A stretch of DNA of 64,000 nt from Cryptomeria japonica (lineage: Eukaryota; Streptophyta; Pinopsida; Cupressales; Cupressaceae): the NCBI RefSeq assembly GCF_030272615.1, contig NC_081414.1:770603653-770667652 (forward strand), given 5' to 3'. Positions 46,998 through 58,509 of the stretch are shown one piece after another. The notes below the pieces were generated by a model that did not search any database, was not told where the DNA came from, and worked only from the letters and a program-made list of their open reading frames with translations. Each line of letters begins with the position of its first letter. Position 1 is the stretch's first letter. The position numbers were made by a program, and so were the translations under genes.

Positions 46998-47002
46998 AGA
47001 TA

Positions 47003-47349
47003 CACCCTCTTTCATTTTCAAAGATCCTTCTTTTGAGATATAACTTGTAACTAGACAAACTTTTAGATTGATAAATGTCACCAATCCTCTTCCATAAATT
47101 GTATGTAGTGTCTTTTGCGCAAACATTCAAGAGGATGAAATTGATAAGACACAACCAAACGGTTTCTCATGCCTTCATATCCAATTTATTCCAAGAATCA
47201 TCATCCAAAGTAGAGTCCTTTGGTTTCTTTTCATGTGAAATTGGCAACCACTAATCTCTTTCCTCTAAAAGATCTTCTATCTTTAGTTTACACTTCTCGT
47301 AGCCAATGCCATTGAATTTCTCAATATTTGTGTGAGAAGTAGAAGCCAT
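47003..47349 (-). pseudogene. Copia 4 gag N-terminus
   Basis: MASTSHTNIEKFNGIGYEKC begins near 47349 and continues KLKIEDLLEERD, then degraded capsid-like sequence (TTYNLWKRIGDIYQSKSLSS) up to the solo LTR. The Copia gag pattern FxGxNYxxWKxxMEDLL is visible with Gly-Tyr-Glu-Lys-Cys-Lys in place of NYxxWK. Confidence 0.85.
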
Positions 47350-47475
47350 GGATTTCAATCCCCTTCTAAAATCTGCAAAACCACACAACAAAAGCTCCCA
47401 ATACAACAATTTTTTTTTAACACTTAAAGAGAAAGTTGTCACCCTTTCAGTAGAATCACTAGTTCTAATACCAAA

Positions 47476-48292
47476 TGTTGAGAAACAAGGTGAAGAAAAC
47501 TTGTAATATTAACTTTCTTATGTGATTGCAAATATGAGAATATTACCAAATCTAAAACTAAATTTCAAATGAACATGTGATTGCACCATTCCACATTAAT
47601 ATTGGAAAAACCATACCAAAAGAGACACTATAATTACGTGGAGAAACCCTTTTGGGAAAAAATCCACCAGAGAATGCGAGCAAGTATATTATTATTCTTC
47701 AAAAGAAACAACACCATAATAGTACACTTCAGTACACCTCTCCAAATGATCTCAAAACTACTTAGAAACAATGACCAATTGATGATTAAACAACTATCAT
47801 TGGTCCTTTTTATAGTCAAATGGGATAGGAAAAATCACTACTATTCTCCCAAAACAAGGGGCCAAAACTACTTGCAAAAATCCATGCTTTAAAGAATGAA
47901 TAGTGAATACATAATAAAATAATAAATAACTCATCAAGTGACTCTTCATGGGCACCAAACCCAAAGCCACTTAGTCTTTACATATTCCAAGTGATCTGAA
48001 ACTTGCAGTGATAGTTCAAAACCTCAAATGGACACCTTTTCTCCTCCCAAACTTGATATCCTTATGCATGATCATTCACATCTCATTATGGACATGGGAA
48101 GGAGTGTATTTTATCCATTTTGATATATATTTATTACCTATTCATGTTCACCTCTTGAAACTGCAATTACAAATAACAATAAAGTACAAATATTTAATAT
48201 TTTCCTCGCATGTCCTAGATAACACTTTCCAAAGAACATGGAGACATATGAATGGTTTAGGATTGCAAGGTTAATGCCACCTTATCCTAACA
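47476..48292 (-). repeat. Copia 4 5' LTR
   Basis: On the minus strand it begins TGTTAGGATAAGGTGGC at 48292 and ends CTTGTTTCTCAACA at 47476. The primer-like TTTGGTATTAGAACTAG follows. This LTR lacks the C-rich block seen in the other families, which fits a separate lineage. Confidence 0.85.
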
Positions 48293-48445
48293 TATTGGAT
48301 GTATACTTTGATAACGTATCTTTTATTCTAATGATTGGGCTTAATGAGTACACTCTAACACTTACTTTATACATAACATACTAACAAATTTATTTTATGT
48401 AACTCTTAATCTAAAAATATACTAGTTGTATTAATCCAACAATAT

Positions 48446-48645
48446 TAGATTTTATACAAGGACATGAAAACATTTGTAGAGGCAAACAAGATTTTCCATA
48501 GAGCTAATAGAAATAGACAACTTGAATGTATATTGTGATAACTTATAGATTTTTTACAAAGACACTAAAGTTGTAGAGGCAAACAAGCTCTTACATAGAG
48601 CTAATAGAAGTAGACAACTTGAATCTATATTGTGATAACTTATCT
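48446..48645. repeat. Two-copy 100-base tandem duplication
   Basis: TAGATTTTATACAAGGACA at 48446 and TAGATTTTTTACAAAGACA at 48546 start two units. Both contain GTAGAGGCAAACAAG, AGAGCTAATAGAA and AGACAACTTGAAT. The right edge is about 48645. Confidence 0.8.
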
Positions 48646-48848
48646 TTCATTCTAATGAGTGGGCTTAAAGAGTACACTCAAACACTTTGTACATAATTCA
48701 TGGGCCGTAGTGTTTAACACTTGACTTTGTACTAGTTAAGCACAAAGTCTAACTTTTGACTTTGTACACGAACTATGGTCTATATCTTATTCCATTCTCA
48801 TTCTGTTTTTTTGTTGTCCTGCATTCCTCTCTCACCATAGTGCCGAAG

Positions 48849-48995
48849 CTATTCTGGCTTCAAAACAGACCTTTCGTACAGCGTGATAGCGATGCGTTAG
48901 TCAATCGCAGCCGTTTATTGCAAAATCGACCGTGTAAAACACGCAACTAACACGCATGTTAGTCAATCTGTACTGCTGTTTTGAAGCCAGAATAG
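48849..48995. mobile_element. Small inverted-repeat element (MITE-like), 147 bases
   Basis: Perfect 20-base terminal inverted repeats, CTATTCTGGCTTCAAAACAG (48849-48868) and its complement at 48976-48995, enclose 107 bases. These hold two direct copies of GTTAGTCAATC and CG-rich words unlike the flanks. I see no target duplication, so the superfamily cannot be named and the mobility is not proven. It sits at the left edge of duplicated segment A. Confidence 0.65.
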
Positions 48996-49660
48996 ATGCA
49001 TCCCCTTAACAACCCTACCAATCATGCCATCTCACATGGACCCACCCAATATGGGGCAACTGTCCTATACCAAAGTTTTGTGGCTCTCAAAGGACACGAA
49101 GAGCATCGCCTGCTTTGGTCGCATATACAATCGAACCATCTCAACAAGCAAAACAAGATCAATAGATACATAAAGTGGGTGATCAACTCTATTTTGCCCG
49201 TTCTTCCTCTAGCTCCATGTTTGGCTGCCATGCAATATATAATGAAGGGCGTGTATGACACTGACCCCCTCCAGACGTATACACTCACTGTGAATATAAC
49301 ATCGTCATTCTTCCAAACACGAATACTCTCACAACCAATAATTCAGAGATCCATCCATGGCATCTGCAGGGCCATAACTTTTGAATGCGTAGATACGAAT
49401 AGGGAATCCCCCAGTGCGCAACACAGTAGTATCTGTTTCCATATTGATTGACAGCCATTTTGTTTAAAGCTGATAATCTAAAGGTATGGGAATTCCACCG
49501 TCATTTGGAGGCCCACTTTTTCATTGGGGTGGGAGCCATGTTTGAGAGGGAACAGGAAAAGTGGAGAAGTTGCCCAATGCAACCATGGGATGTCATCTCG
49601 CAAAGAAAAAATTCTCTTTCATCACTGGTCACTCTGCTTGAAGCACGAGATTTTTTAAGA
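48996..49660 (+). pseudogene. Ascorbate oxidase-like pseudogene, copy A
   Basis: Fragments in changing frames match the C-terminal cupredoxin part of plant L-ascorbate oxidase. They are NHLNKQNKINRYIKWVIN (family LNTQN..GYIKWAIN), PLAPCLAAMQY, a damaged IHP-H copper motif near 49355, and TAILFKADNLKVWEFHRHLE then AHFFIGVGAMFERE. The last corresponds to RF.ADNPGVW.FHCHIE.H...GMG.VF.EG. The Cys of HCH is Arg, so the type 1 copper site is lost. The active protein would be a secreted multicopper oxidase acting on ascorbate in the cell wall. Only the last exon region is present, and it is broken by frameshifts. Confidence 0.75.
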
Positions 49661-51111
49661 TAATGCTGTTATCAATTATCAAGCTCATCATATCCATCGT
49701 GTACAAATTCCTGTAATATTGAAACATAAGAACATTTAAATTATAGGCATGTTTTATCATTCCAAGAATTGTATAAGATAATGATAGTTGGGAATAAATG
49801 TTTTCTTCCTGATCTCGAAGACAATATTACAAATCCATCCTATCCATGCTAGGGGACAAGTGCTATGTTAAATGACAAAATAAACCAACTATTTAGAAAG
49901 GTAGGCTAATGTAAAGCGTCAAAAATTAAACTAATATTGATTGGCGTCAAAATTTAAACTAATATTGATTGGCTCTTGTTTGTGTTTAAAGTTGAATGCT
50001 ACAAAGATTTTTTACACTCCTTTTCTGTTATGTATGGTAGTATAATTGCGGTGTTTATGTAGCCAACAAAATGATTCTTTTATTCATTGCCAAAACTTTT
50101 TACAATTTGTAAAGAGTAATTATGTCAGCTAGTTATCCACTAGCTAGCATGATAGTTCTTGTTAACGGTGTCTTCTTATAATTATTTTGCAAGATGGTAA
50201 ATCTTATGTTAAGTAGTGATTGCACTTTATTATGTTGGTTGGCTTATTACAGTTTTGTTTCTTTTGTGATGGCCATGGTTATATATAGTTTTGTCATAAT
50301 ATTTGTTGAATAGAGAAGTAGGAACGTGAAGGTGAAGGGTTACATACTCAAAGTTAAAACACAAAAAAAATATGGTTCTTGGGTCACCCTTGAGATAATA
50401 GGCTTGACTTTGAGGAAATAAGGATAGAGAGGTTAAAAGCATTCTCTTACGGGTTAATATAGATAGTTTTACTTTTACTTTTACTTTTTATTTTATGTAG
50501 ATCAATTAAAGGTTAAGCCACCATACGTTTGTTTATCCTTGTCTATGTTACCCGAAATGTAACGAGGAGCCTTTGTTTTGTGTTTCAATGTTCAAAACAT
50601 GATTCTCATTGCAAACGTCTTGTTTCTAAGACATTTGACTTACTGCAAAACACATCTGAATAATGATGTCACCTCTCTAACCTCCCATGCCTTGGTCTAG
50701 CTTGCCCTAAATGATAAGTGTAAATGACAACACTAAAAATAAGTATATCTTTGGTTGCTACACTATGTAAAAAACAAAGCTATGCCAACCATTCGTGAAA
50801 GATGTAGAAGCATCAATACAACAAAAGTTTAGTATGACTATTACATTCTAGGTTGAGATTCATTTAGGTTATTTGCTATATTGTTTTCAACTCACCATTT
50901 TTCTATTTTGTGTTAACACTAGGTCATTGTTATTTTGAACTATAGTTTGTCACCTTTTCTTATGTGGTTTTTTAGACTTTCCCTCCATTTTAAGGAGTTA
51001 AACTTAAGCTTATTTTATTTTAAAAATTTATTTCTCTTGAAGGCATGATTTTTGTTTTTTCTATGAGTTCATTTATTCTAGTTCCTTTTCCAATCCATCA
51101 AAAATATAAAA

Positions 51112-51227
51112 CATATACATAGATGCATGTGTGGTGTGTGTATACATATACATATGTGTGTGTACGTATATGTATATGTATATATACATATATACCTATA
51201 CATATATACATATACATATATATACAT

Positions 51228-51292
<65 letters not shown>
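51112..51292. repeat. Microsatellite, TA/TG mix then long CA run
   Basis: ATACATATATAC-type sequence passes into an uninterrupted CA run of about 30 repeats (51231-51290). Open frames here encode only His-Thr or Cys-Val repeats and are not genes. Confidence 0.95.
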
Positions 51293-51294
<2 letters not shown>

Positions 51295-52114
51295 CCACAA
51301 CCTCAAAATATTCATTTTCTCATCATGTTGTCACTTTCATTGAAATTTTTGTCTTGTTTTTGGTAACAGAGATCCTTATTGGAGTATAAATGGGTCAAAT
51401 TATCAAGCCTTATTGAGGATGATCATGTGCCATAATTTTTTTAGCTTGTTCTTAATGTTTGTGAGATTTGGTGCAACAAAATTCTCTAAAAGAGAATATG
51501 TTATTTAAAGATTTGAATAAAATGTACTAGCATCCAATTTTATGAAAAATAGTTTAGTTTAGAAAGTGCATCCTAGTTGTTATTAAAAAAGTCTTATTTT
51601 GTATGCAAGAGACTTACTGAAAGGGGAACCTCTTAGGTTTTGGGTAAATGAGTGCTACAAGTGTAAGGGCAATGTGTTTTTTTGTGAAGGTAGATTTTTG
51701 TTTCATCTTTGTTGTATTGTGTAATCTTCTTGGTGAGCATTATCAGTTAGATTAGTTAATATTCTTAATATTGGTGATTTTTTGGTGTGTGATCTAATAA
51801 TTTAGATACAATTCAAAAGCCCCTAATTGATATGCAAAGTACCTTAGTTGTTTAATAAATTATCTACATTTTTTTTGCAACAAGAATTTTTTTTTGCAAG
51901 AAGGTATATTTTATTACAAACCTCTTAGTTGTGCAATTGAAAGCTACAAGTGTGAGAGTAATATTTATTTTGTGAAGATAGAAATTTATTTCCTCTTAGC
52001 TGTATTATGTCTTCTTAGTGAGTGCCATAAGTTAGGGTAGTAGCTATCTATCTCCTTATTGCAAAATATTATTTTAACATACTAGTGGTATTTTATTTTA
52101 CCTTTTATAGAGTA

Positions 52115-53765
52115 TTCAGAAACTACCTCAATCAAGTTGGTCCAAGTTGAATTTTGATGGGGCTTTTCGATGTAACTTAGGTCCCTCTAGCATAGGATGT
52201 ATTATCCGAATTTGGGATAGTTTGACAAGGGTAGGTTGATTGTGCCCTTGGAAGAGGAGACAAACAATGATGGAGAGTTCAAGGCACTAATACAAGGCTT
52301 ATTATTTTGCAAAGTTCAAGTGGAATTCAAGATTGGAGATTGAAGGAGATTCCTCCATGGTTGTAAATTCAATCAGACTAAGGGTTATGACAAATTAAAA
52401 GCTTAGTGCATTACTTGGTAGAGCCTTGGAACTTCTCAATTTTTTTAATGCTTACACATTTAACCATACATATATCATGAGGAAAACATGGACTCTAATG
52501 CATTGGAAACATGTCTACTAATGAGGTAGAATTTGGCACAATTGATCACACTTGACACATTGGTGGCACCGACAAGTAATCATGACAACTAAAGGCAATG
52601 CTATACGATGCATTGATTTTTGCAAGGATCAAGGACACAAGTGAGAACTTTGGAAAATGGTCTTTGTCTATTTGTGTTCAATGTCTGTCCTTCAAAATTT
52701 GGCCTTGGTTAAGCATTGAAGCCATATTGGTGTAGAAACCTCTTGAATGCCAATGGGAATGAACATTAGTGAAAACCCCTTTGCTAGTGGTGGTAGTTCA
52801 TGCAGGATATCAACGACCTTTTCTATGTGTGGGATGTCAAGCCTCTCACCCTTTCATTGCCACTTTCAAACAAGAAGACTCCTATCTATCTAAGAAGCCA
52901 AAAATGATAAATGTCATTTCTAAGGTATGTTTTAGACATACACCTTCAAATGGTCTACAATTCCCCTATTGTTCTGATGATGGAGTCGATAAGGATGGTT
53001 AAGGATATGTTCTTGGACAATAGGTATTAGATCAACACAAACATCTCTTCCCATTTTCTTTCCTTGTTGTTGGATCTTTGAGAGACAAAAGTGCAAACTC
53101 TGTTGCTTCTTCAACTTGTCTTTAAAGTTGAGTTCTTGGTGGATAATATAGATATTGTTCTAGTAACGGAGTTGGGAATAGGCATCTTCTTGTTGGATGA
53201 CATCCCAAAAATGAATGAATTGGGGGTAGTAGTGGCAAAGCATCCATTTAGTCTAAACTTGGATGCTCAGGGGCTTGAACATCATCAACGATGATCTATG
53301 GTGGGATACAAATTTCTACAAAGGGTATATGGCATAGTGCATGATGATAACTCTGTTTTCTTAGAGCAATTTTGAAGGTTGTTAGTTCAGAGGCCTTCTA
53401 TAATAGTGATCAAAGTGTTAAGGTTAATTTTTATGGGTCCTTTTTGAACATTTTTGTGGTTGACCCCTATATTGTAATGGTGGCATTTTAGAGGAAGGTG
53501 GTCGCATCTACAAAGGGCTATCAAGGCTAATATCAAGAGCGAGTGTAGATGATACACTAGATTCTTGGTTCTTTTTTATGTCACATGTGGAGAGGTGACT
53601 CCAATTTTTTCTTTGTCTGATACTCGTGGGGTGAGGGTCGCCATTTTGTAGTTAGGAGAAATTATTTTTGGGTCTCTAGCTAACCTTATGATGTAGAACC
53701 TATGTAACTGTTTTTCATTATTAATGCAATTACCACAACCTTGGTTGTACCTTATGCATAAAAAA
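52115..53765 (+). pseudogene. LINE fragment with RNase H and 3' tail
   Basis: Translation near 52140 gives KLNFDGAFRCNLGPSSIGC, then LEIEGDSSMVVNSI and LLNFFNAYTFNHTYIMRK. These are the plant L1 RNase H motifs FDGA.R.NPG..G, E.DS..VVN.I and .HI.RE.N. A long presumed 3' untranslated part follows and ends in a TTGTACCTTATGCATAAAAAAG tail-like sequence near 53765. The reverse transcriptase part is missing (5' truncation, usual for LINEs). It interrupts the end of duplicated segment A. Confidence 0.65.
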
Positions 53766-54320
53766 GTAATAATAATTAATTATATATTATCATTAATATT
53801 TAATATAGTTTAAATAATATTAATTATTATACAATAATAATATTAATATATTTATATAATATATTGTATATTTATTATTAATTAATAATTATTAATTAGT
53901 ATGACGAGTTTTAATATATTTACTAATTAATATTTATTATTTAAATATATTATATATGAAATATAATGTAATATTCATTAATATATTTGTATAAAGATAG
54001 ATACTATGTTTAATATATATTTTTTGTCGGGTAAATTTTGTGATGCAGGTACTTAACAATATTGAAGCTCAAACCCATGAGCACATTATATCAACAAAGG
54101 CACAAGCCTATGATCACAATGACCCAATAGAAGTTTGAACCTTGATGGATACAATGCCACCACTTAACCAACACATTGGGGGAAGAACCCCATATTATTA
54201 TTAGTATTATGTAGAATTCAAATAATATTAATTATTAATATATTTATAATTAATTTATGATGATTAAGGAAATATTTATTATTATTAAATAATATATAAT
54301 ATATTTAATATTATTGTTAA
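53766..54320. repeat. Very AT-rich tract
   Basis: TAATTATTA and TATATA words dominate, interrupted at 54000-54210 by a less biased stretch with no recognisable content. It is likely a degraded microsatellite or matrix-attachment-like DNA; nothing coding. Confidence 0.6.
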
Positions 54321-54785
54321 ATATAGCAAAGTTGTAGCCAAGTGTGACCGTGAGAAGTACGTGGTTGTGATAGAAGTTGTTGATTTAATACCCACACGTG
54401 TTTATTTAATGTCCAATTTTTTTGACAACATTACACCAATAGTTGTGACTTTAAAAGTTGTTATTGCTGATGATGACAACCCATAGTTGTTAAAAGCAAC
54501 TAATCATGTGATGCCACATCAACTCCACAAGTATGGGTCTCCCTTTTGCACAACCATGGTCTCACCTTTGTTTTTTAGGCTGTTTTGGACACCTTGACAA
54601 AAGGCATGCTGATGTGGTGTTATATTTGATTATGTCACCCTGAAACTTTAGTTATAAGCAAGGGACTTGTTAAATAAGCCGCTATAAAAATTTGAAAGTG
54701 ATTTGAATTTTCTACGTATAATTTTTAGAAACACAAAATTAGACTGCTCAACTACTCGATCCACTCCCCTAACTTCATATTCCCA
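54321..54785. other. Unassigned spacer before pseudogene copy B
   Basis: No repeat or coding signal. Part of it may be intron sequence of the ascorbate oxidase-like gene, since the recognisable exon begins near 54760-54790. Confidence 0.35.
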
Positions 54786-55480
54786 ATGCCTCAACAACCC
54801 TACCAATCATACCATCTCACATGAACCCACCATGGGACAACTGCCTATGCCAAAGTTTTGTGGCTCTGAAACGACAAGAAGAGCTTCCCCACCTTTAGTA
54901 GCTTAGGCAATTGAACCATCTCAACACTCAAAACAAGATTCTTAGATACATAAAGTGGGTGATCAACATTATTTTGCCGGTGCTTCCTCTCGCTCCATAT
55001 TTGGTTGCCCAACAATATAAAATGGAGGGCGTGTACGACACTGACGCCCTCCAGACGTATACACAGCGTGAATATAACATCGTTGTTCCTCCAAATACAA
55101 AAACTCTCACTATCAATAATTCAGAGATCCATCCACGGCATTGCAGGGCCACAACTTTTGAATGCATGGATACGAAGAGGGAGTGTTTAACCCAACAATG
55201 GACCCTCAAAATGACAACACTACAATGCCCCAGTGCGCAACACAGTAGTTTGTGTTTCCATATTGATTGACAGCCATTGTCTTTAAAGCTGATAATCTAT
55301 GAGTATGGGAATTCCAGTGTCATTTGGAGGCCCACTTTTTCATTGTGGTGGAAGTCATGTTTGAGAGGGAATAGGAAAAGTGAGAAAGTTGCCCAATGCA
55401 ACCATGGGATGTCATCTCACAGAAAAATTTATTTTCACCATTGGTCTCTTTGCTTGAAGCACGAGATTTTTTTAAGATAA
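54786..55480 (+). pseudogene. Ascorbate oxidase-like pseudogene, copy B
   Basis: The frame at 54911-55130 reads MNHLNTQNKILRYIKWVIN, LPLAPYLVAQQYKMEG and NIVVPPNTKTLTINNSEIHP. This is the conserved region leading to the [21 protein letters not shown] copper box. A frameshift at the box moves the match to GHNF-MHGYEEGVFNPTMD and then VFPY, AIVFKADNLWVWEFQCHLE and AHFF. Here the first His of HCH is Gln, and the Trp of IHPWH is Arg. The lesions differ from copy A, so the two decayed separately or the parent was already impaired. Signal peptide and earlier exons are not present in the window. Confidence 0.8.
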
Positions 55481-55494
55481 TGCTGTTATCAATC

Positions 55495-55672
55495 TTGATC
55501 CTCCGTCCTTGGCTGTTTGAGAAAGTTTTTTGATGAATAGCTTTGTTTTTTTATTCCGGCTGCTGACCGTGTAACTCTTGCAGGGTGATCTTGTATCCCC
55601 CAGCCTTTTTTTGTGAATATGTACTTTAATATTTTAAATTAATAGAGAAGACCTATTCATAAAAAAAACTAT
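55495..55672 (+). mobile_element. LINE 3' tail inserted in segment B
   Basis: About 175 bases ending in AATAGAGAAGACC-TATTCATAAAAAAAA are absent from segment A. The insertion is flanked by a long direct repeat, TTTTTTAAGATAATGC-TGTTATCAAT, at about 55468-55494 and 55691-55716. A poly-A end plus a ~26-base target duplication is the signature of a severely 5'-truncated LINE. Confidence 0.7.
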
Positions 55673-57175
55673 GAAGCTCATCATTCGAAATTTTTTAAGA
55701 TAATGCTGTTATCAATTATCAAGCTCATCATCCATCCATTTTGTACAAATTCCTGTAATATTGAAACATATGAACATTTAAATCATAGGAATGTTTTATA
55801 ATTCCGAGAGTTGTATAAGAGAATGATAGTTGGCAACAAATGTTTGCTTCCCGATCTAGAAAAACAATATTACAAATCGACCCTATCCATGTTAGGGAAC
55901 AAGTTCTCTGTCAAATGACAAAATAAACCAACTATTTAGAAAGGAAGGCTAATGTAAATCGTCTAAAATTTAACTAATATGATTGGCGTCAAAATTTGAA
56001 CTAATATTGATTGGCCCTTGTTTGTCATTAAAGTTCTTGGTAACGGCGTCTTTCTTATAATAGTTCTTGGTAACGGTGTCTTTCTTATAATTATTTTGCA
56101 AGATTGTAAAGATTGTAAAGTCTCATCTTAGTAGTGATTGTACTTTACTATGTTGATTGTCTTAGTGCACTTTTGTTTCTTTTGCGATGGCCATGGTTAT
56201 ATATATTTTTGTTATAGTATTTGTAGAACAAATAAGTAGGAATTTGAAGCTGAAGCTGAAGGGTTATATACTCAAAGTAAAAAAAAAGAAAAAATATGGT
56301 TCTTGGGCTACTCTTCAGATAATATGCTTGTTTTTTTTGGAAATAAGGATAGTGAGGTTTAAAGCCTTCATTTAAGGGTTATTATAGATGGTTTTTCTTT
56401 TAATTTCAGTTTTAATTTTATATTGATTAAAGGGTAAGTCACCATCTTTTTGTTTATCACTGTTAGTGTATGAATGGGTTATCAAACTTTATTGAAGATG
56501 ATAATGTACTAGAAATTGTTTAGCTTGTTCTTAGTGTTGGTGAGATTTGGTTGAAAAAAAAATTCTTAAAGAGAATATGTTATATATTGATTTGAATAAA
56601 ATTTACTAACTTTCAATATTATACAAAATAGTTTTGTTTAGAAAGTGCATTCTAGTTGTTGTTAAAAAAAACTTATTTTCTATGCAAGAAACTTAGTTAA
56701 ACAAGAAACTCTTAGTGTTTGGGTAGGTGAGTACTATAGGTCTAAAGAAAATATTTCTTGTCATGATGGTAGATGTTTGTTTCATCTTTGTTCTATTGTG
56801 TCGTCTTCTTGGTGAGCATTGTCAATTAGAATAGTCTGTTCTTACTATTGGTGATATTTTGGGGAACAAACCCCTCTTAAAGGAAGATATGTGATCAACT
56901 AATTTGGATACAATTTACTAGGCCCCAATTGTTGTGCAAAATACCTTGGTTATTTCATAAAGTATCTTGATTTTTGTGGAACAACAAAGTTTCTATTCAA
57001 GGCTTAGTTTATTACAAACCTCTTAGTTATACAATTGAATCCTACAAGTGTGAGAGAAATGTGTATTTTGTGAGCATCATAAGATAGGGTAGTAGTTATC
57101 TATGTCTTTATTGTGGAAGATTTTCTTAACATACTAGTGGTCCCTGGTTTTATCTATCCTAGAGTCTAATCAATA

Positions 57176-57247
57176 TATATCTATGTAATACATGTGTATA
57201 TATGTACGTATGCATGTATGTATGCTTCTATATATGTATGCATGCGA

Positions 57248-57279
<32 letters not shown>

Positions 57280-57290
57280 AATACTATTAT
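57176..57290. repeat. TATG/TA microsatellite
   Basis: ATGTATGTATGC-type repeats pass into a pure TA run (57248-57270). Copy A has a CA/TA repeat in a different place (51112-51292), so the two arose independently. Confidence 0.85.
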
Positions 57291-57323
57291 ATATGTATAT
57301 ATGTACATACATAAACACATAAT

Positions 57324-58452
57324 TGTTGGTATTATGGGTGACTTCATCATGTGTTGCATTAGTTTTGTCATTGATGTCAACACTTATCTTTCTGGAGGTC
57401 TACATTGTTGATTTGGCACTCTAGTTATATTGGTTTGTTGATGAATCGGTACATTGTGGTCCCGACATGGATATTAGCTTATGCACAGTTACCGATATAT
57501 GTTTCAGCGGCAGCTCAGGAAGTTGGTGATGACTCGTTATCATCTAGAGATCATTTGGTTATGTCGAAGACACGGATTGGATGTTTGCATTTGACATTTT
57601 GCATATTGGACTAATCGAGTTCACATATTTGCCTTAACCGACAAATAGGTCCAAGTTGTGAACTGGCATAGGAAAACATGTTCTAGATCTACACGACATG
57701 ATATGGAAATGATTTATTGACTAGATAATGTGTAAATATATTGAGGCCGACATATTGTATTGCACCAAGGCTTATTTTGTAAATGATTTAATTGTAATAT
57801 CTTTTGGAAGCCGACGTAATGATTAGGTCTTAGGTTTTGTATAAATAATTTTAAGATGTTATTTGGAAGAGATGTGTGAGTGTGTGCAAATATTGAAGAT
57901 CATTGTGAAGAGCGAAAACAACCAGATCCTTGTGCAAATTACACAAATATCATCTGGAGGTTGAAGGAAGGTTGTTAAAGGTTATGAAGGTGTTTGGTCT
58001 TCATGTGCAGAGATTAAACCGCTACTGAATCCGGCATTGAAGATGCTAAATTGAAGCAGTACATTGTTATTGGATTTAACCATCCAACCATGTAGTCAGT
58101 GTGACTCTTACTTTGTGATCTAGTAGTGAGCTCTAGGCAGTTGGCCTTTCTGCATGTTGAGACCCCATTATTGTATTCACTTACTATCTATAGTAGTATC
58201 ATCTGATTGTGGGTAAGGTTTTCCACCGTGGTTTTTCCCCTTAAAGGGTTTCCACATCAAAATCTCTATGTCATGTGTTGTGGATGTTGTTTTCCTTTCT
58301 GTTTCATGCATTAAGTTGTACTGGTAATACTAGATTACTGTTAATCTATTTTATCGGCACTCAGTTTTAAGTTGGAATAATTTGTTTTGGGTTATAATTT
58401 ATTGACAACTGATTCACCCCCTCCTCTTAGTTGTCATTCCCAGTTCCTAACA
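57324..58452 (+). repeat. Copia 2 5' LTR
   Basis: It starts TGTTGGTATTATGGGTG and ends CAGTTCCTAACA, 1129 bases. CCACCGTGGTTTTTCCCC (58222) and ACTGATTCACCCCCTCCTC (58400) near the inner end match blocks in the minus-strand LTRs of Copia 1, the non-autonomous element and the solo LTR. Confidence 0.95.
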
Positions 58453-58454
58453 AT

Positions 58455-58466
58455 TGGTATCAGAGC
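58455..58466 (+). promoter_or_regulatory. Copia 2 primer binding site
   Basis: TGGTATCAGAGC, two bases after the LTR, is the exact complement expected for the 3' end of plant initiator Met-tRNA. Confidence 0.97.
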
Positions 58467-58509
58467 CTAGTCCTCTTTTTGCAGAAGCCTAACAGCGTGA
58501 GGAGATCCT

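Larger units (their letters stand above)
42650..48292 (-). mobile_element. Copia 4: Ty1/Copia element, 3' end missing, split by a solo LTR
   Basis: On the minus strand: 5' LTR (48292-47476), primer-like site TTGGTATTAGAAC, gag start near 47349, solo-LTR insertion (46997-45812), gag zinc knuckle, protease, integrase, reverse transcriptase and the first part of RNase H ending near 42660. The 3' LTR and the RNase H end are absent. Integrase before reverse transcriptase marks the Copia type. The sequence is from a different Copia lineage than Copia 1 and 2 (gag begins MASTSHTNIEKFNG). Confidence 0.9.
48996..52110 (+). repeat. Duplicated segment A
   Basis: It aligns with 54786-57175, about 5.8 kb downstream and in the same direction. 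Shared landmarks include ATGGCCATGGTTATATAT (50270, 56185), AGCTTGTTCTTA-TGTT (51440, 56520) and TTAACATACTAGTGGT (52073, 57125). Segment A has about 0.85 kb (50540-51390, including the CA repeat) that B lacks. Confidence 0.8.
54786..57175 (+). repeat. Duplicated segment B
   Basis: It is the partner of 48996-52110, with the same pseudogene and 3' flank in order. It lacks 0.85 kb present in A and has an extra LINE tail at 55495-55670. A small 40-base internal duplication (CTTATAATAGTTCTTGGTAACGG-type) occurs near 56040-56090. Confidence 0.8.

Noticed and set aside
51078-51389. Frames of 66-88 codons with Cys-Val or His-Thr repeats
   Set aside because: They are translations of a CA/TA microsatellite on both strands.
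48996-55270. The 151-codon and 119-codon open frames as genuine small genes
   Set aside because: Other frames of the same DNA continue the ascorbate oxidase homology, so these frames are pieces of frameshifted pseudogenes.
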